This document shows positions 62,653-64,000 of a stretch of DNA of 64,000 nt, piece after piece (the stretch's first letter is position 1; the number at the start of each line of letters is the position of its first letter). The position numbers and the translations under genes are program-made. Origin of the DNA: Nitrospira sp. Its GTDB lineage: Bacteria > Nitrospirota > Nitrospiria > Nitrospirales > Nitrospiraceae. Under the pieces are notes generated by a model. That model made no database searches. It saw only the letters and a list, made by a program, of their open reading frames with translations, and was not told the origin of the DNA. Location: assembly GCA_018242765.1 (NCBI GenBank), contig JAFEBH010000020.1, positions 1-64,000 on the forward strand, read 5' to 3'.

Positions 62653-64000
62653 ATGGATCACAAACCAACGATTGGATCCGTCGTCTTAGATCGATTGCAC
62701 CATCTCGGTGTCCGACATATCTTCGGCATCCCCGGCGACTATGTCCTCTCCCTCTATCAACTGATCGAGGCCTCCCCTATTCGGCACATCGGAACCACAC
62801 GGGAAGACTGCGCCGGGTTTGCGGCGGACGCCTATGCTCGCATTAACGGTATCGGAGCAGTCTGTGTCACCTATTGCGTCGGCGGGCTCAATACCGTCAA
62901 CGCCATTGCCTGCGCCTATGCGGAACGGTCGCCGGTGGTGCTCCTGACCGGCTCCCCCGGTTTGTCCGAACGAACCCGCACGCCCTATCTGCATCATATG
63001 GTCCGCGACTTCGGGACGCAACGGGAAGTCTTTGAGCGGATGACCGTTGCCGCAGTCACGCTGGACGATCCCTTGACCGCCGAGCGCGAAATGGACCGGG
63101 CCTTTGCCGCCCTGCTGCGTTACCGCCGTCCTATTTATATCGAGGTTCCCAGGGACATGGTCCATTGTCCGCTCACCGGCGGCATGCGACCGATGTGCAT
63201 TGAGGATACACCAAGTGACCCGGCCGCGTTGGAAGAAGCGCTCAGTGAAGTACGGCTCATGCTGGCGTCGGCCAAACGCCCGGCCATGCTCGTGGGGGCA
63301 GAAGTCGGTCGGTTCGGCCTCCAGGATGATCTCACCCGGCTCGTCGAGCAACTGAATATTCCCATTGCCTCAACGCTGCTAGGAAAGTCGATCATTCGCG
63401 AAGACCATCCGCTCTATGTCGGCGTGTATGGCGGCCTCATCGCTCGAGAAGATGTCCAGCAGTTCATCAACGATTCCGACTGTCTGCTGATCCTGGGATC
63501 CGTCCTCTCCGATGTAGAAGATCTGGATGCGACGTCCCCATTGTTATCCGAAGGCCGAACCATCCATGCGACCGCCGACCGAGTCGCCATCAAACACCAC
63601 CGCTATGAATCCATCAAGTTCCAGGATTTCGTTCAAGGTCTGGTGCGATCGCCGCTCCCCTCTTTTTCGCGTTCCCAACGAACACTTCCGGCCAGAACGG
63701 TCCCGGCACCAGCGGATCCGGACCCGGACGCCCCCGTGACATTGGAAGGGCTCTTCCGGCATCTGGATACCGTACTCACAGAGAAGACCGTCGTGATCGC
63801 GGACGTGGGTGAATCCCTCTTTGCTGCGGCGGACCTGCATGTCCGCCATCGCTTCGAGTTCCTGTCACCGGCCTACTATACGTCGATGGGGTTTGCCGTC
63901 CCGGCAGCCTTAGGCGCCTCGTTCGCCGACCCGAGTCTACGACCGATCGTGTTGGTAGGAGATGGCGCCTTTCAAATGACCGGATCAGAACTGGCTAGCT
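62653..64000 (+). CDS. ThDP-dependent 2-oxo acid decarboxylase (5' part)
   Basis: The frame is open from ATG 62653 and leaves the window at 64000 (449 codons seen). It reads IFGIPGDYVLSLYQLIEASP (Asp29), TTREDCAGFAADAYARING (Glu51, which activates ThDP), PYLHHMV (His114-His115) and, near the end, LVGDGAFQMTGSEL, the GDG start of the ThDP-binding motif. Asp29 with the His114-His115 pair is the pyruvate/indolepyruvate decarboxylase pattern, not that of acetolactate synthase. It would decarboxylate a 2-oxo acid to an aldehyde. The C-terminal end is outside the window. Confidence 0.9.
   Translation, partial: MDHKPTIGSVVLDRLHHLGVRHIFGIPGDYVLSLYQLIEASPIRHIGTTREDCAGFAADAYARINGIGAVCVTYCVGGLNTVNAIACAYAERSPVVLLTGSPGLSERTRTPYLHHMVRDFGTQREVFERMTVAAVTLDDPLTAEREMDRAFAALLRYRRPIYIEVPRDMVHCPLTGGMRPMCIEDTPSDPAALEEALSEVRLMLASAKRPAMLVGAEVGRFGLQDDLTRLVEQLNIPIASTLLGKSIIREDHPLYVGVYGGLIAREDVQQFINDSDCLLILGSVLSDVEDLDATSPLLSEGRTIHATADRVAIKHHRYESIKFQDFVQGLVRSPLPSFSRSQRTLPARTVPAPADPDPDAPVTLEGLFRHLDTVLTEKTVVIADVGESLFAAADLHVRHRFEFLSPAYYTSMGFAVPAALGASFADPSLRPIVLVGDGAFQMTGSELAS

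Noticed and set aside
62653..64000. Acetolactate synthase
   Set aside because: Asp29 and the His114-His115 pair belong to the pyruvate/indolepyruvate decarboxylase pattern.

Overview
The window is one stretch of a bacterial chromosome, most plausibly from Nitrospirota (Nitrospira-like). That is an inference from the gene set: an SmbP-type periplasmic metal-binding protein of the kind described in nitrifiers, a small zinc-ribbon protein, a heavy-metal RND pump, a transhydrogenase, and moderately GC-rich coding sequence. No rRNA or taxonomic marker is present.

Layout. (1) 1-2231: the tail of an IS3-type transposase, about 1.1 kb of AT-rich sequence without a convincing gene, and an orphan NarL/LuxR regulator whose receiver has lost its acidic pocket. 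(2) 2232-16843: a tRNA-Phe(GAA) gene followed by a 14.55-kb integrated element bounded by 19-bp direct repeats (2291-2309 and 16825-16843). The element carries a tyrosine integrase and a serine recombinase reading inward from its two ends. Between them lies a long leftward gene string: an endonuclease VII-like nuclease, an SF2 helicase, two damaged DUF3102-like genes, a phage ejection-protein-like coiled-coil protein and many tiny genes. I see no capsid, portal, tail or terminase gene, so it looks like a phage satellite or plasmid-like island rather than a prophage. Two repeat-rich non-coding zones (5371-5868 and 14992-15151) are candidate origins or structured RNAs. (3) 16844-20040: a decayed zone with a broken second tyrosine recombinase, a broken CHAT-like gene and a third, degenerate copy of the att sequence at 19892-19908. 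It is probably the remnant of an older element in the same site.

(4) 20052-40629: ordinary chromosomal genes. These include a leftward cation-efflux operon (outer-membrane factor, fusion protein, RND pump, cytochrome c), a TrmH-family methyltransferase, an XRE regulator, a lipoprotein with twelve D-x-x-G-(N/D)-D-x-Y repeats, a nitrobindin-like protein, a transhydrogenase, a YbaK-type deacylase, a Tim44-like protein, an SDR protein, a class 3 lipase, SmbP and an M36 metallopeptidase.

(5) 40763-57373: the most unusual part. Five very large leftward genes (570, 1421, 969, 1218 and 944 codons) are packed with 4-bp overlap to 70-bp gaps. The first transcribed encodes a PhoD-like metallophosphoesterase without a signal peptide, the second a DUF6603-like protein, and the other three match no function I know. 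A TIR-TM-lipocalin-like protein sits immediately upstream on the same strand. (6) 58092-61119: a zinc-ribbon microprotein and a TIR-NACHT-multi-TM protein. (7) 61322-64000: an RlmI-type methyltransferase and the start of a pyruvate/indolepyruvate decarboxylase-type ThDP enzyme that runs off the window. Regions 5 and 6 together form the best candidate for an undescribed system: two TIR proteins flanking a giant-protein operon.
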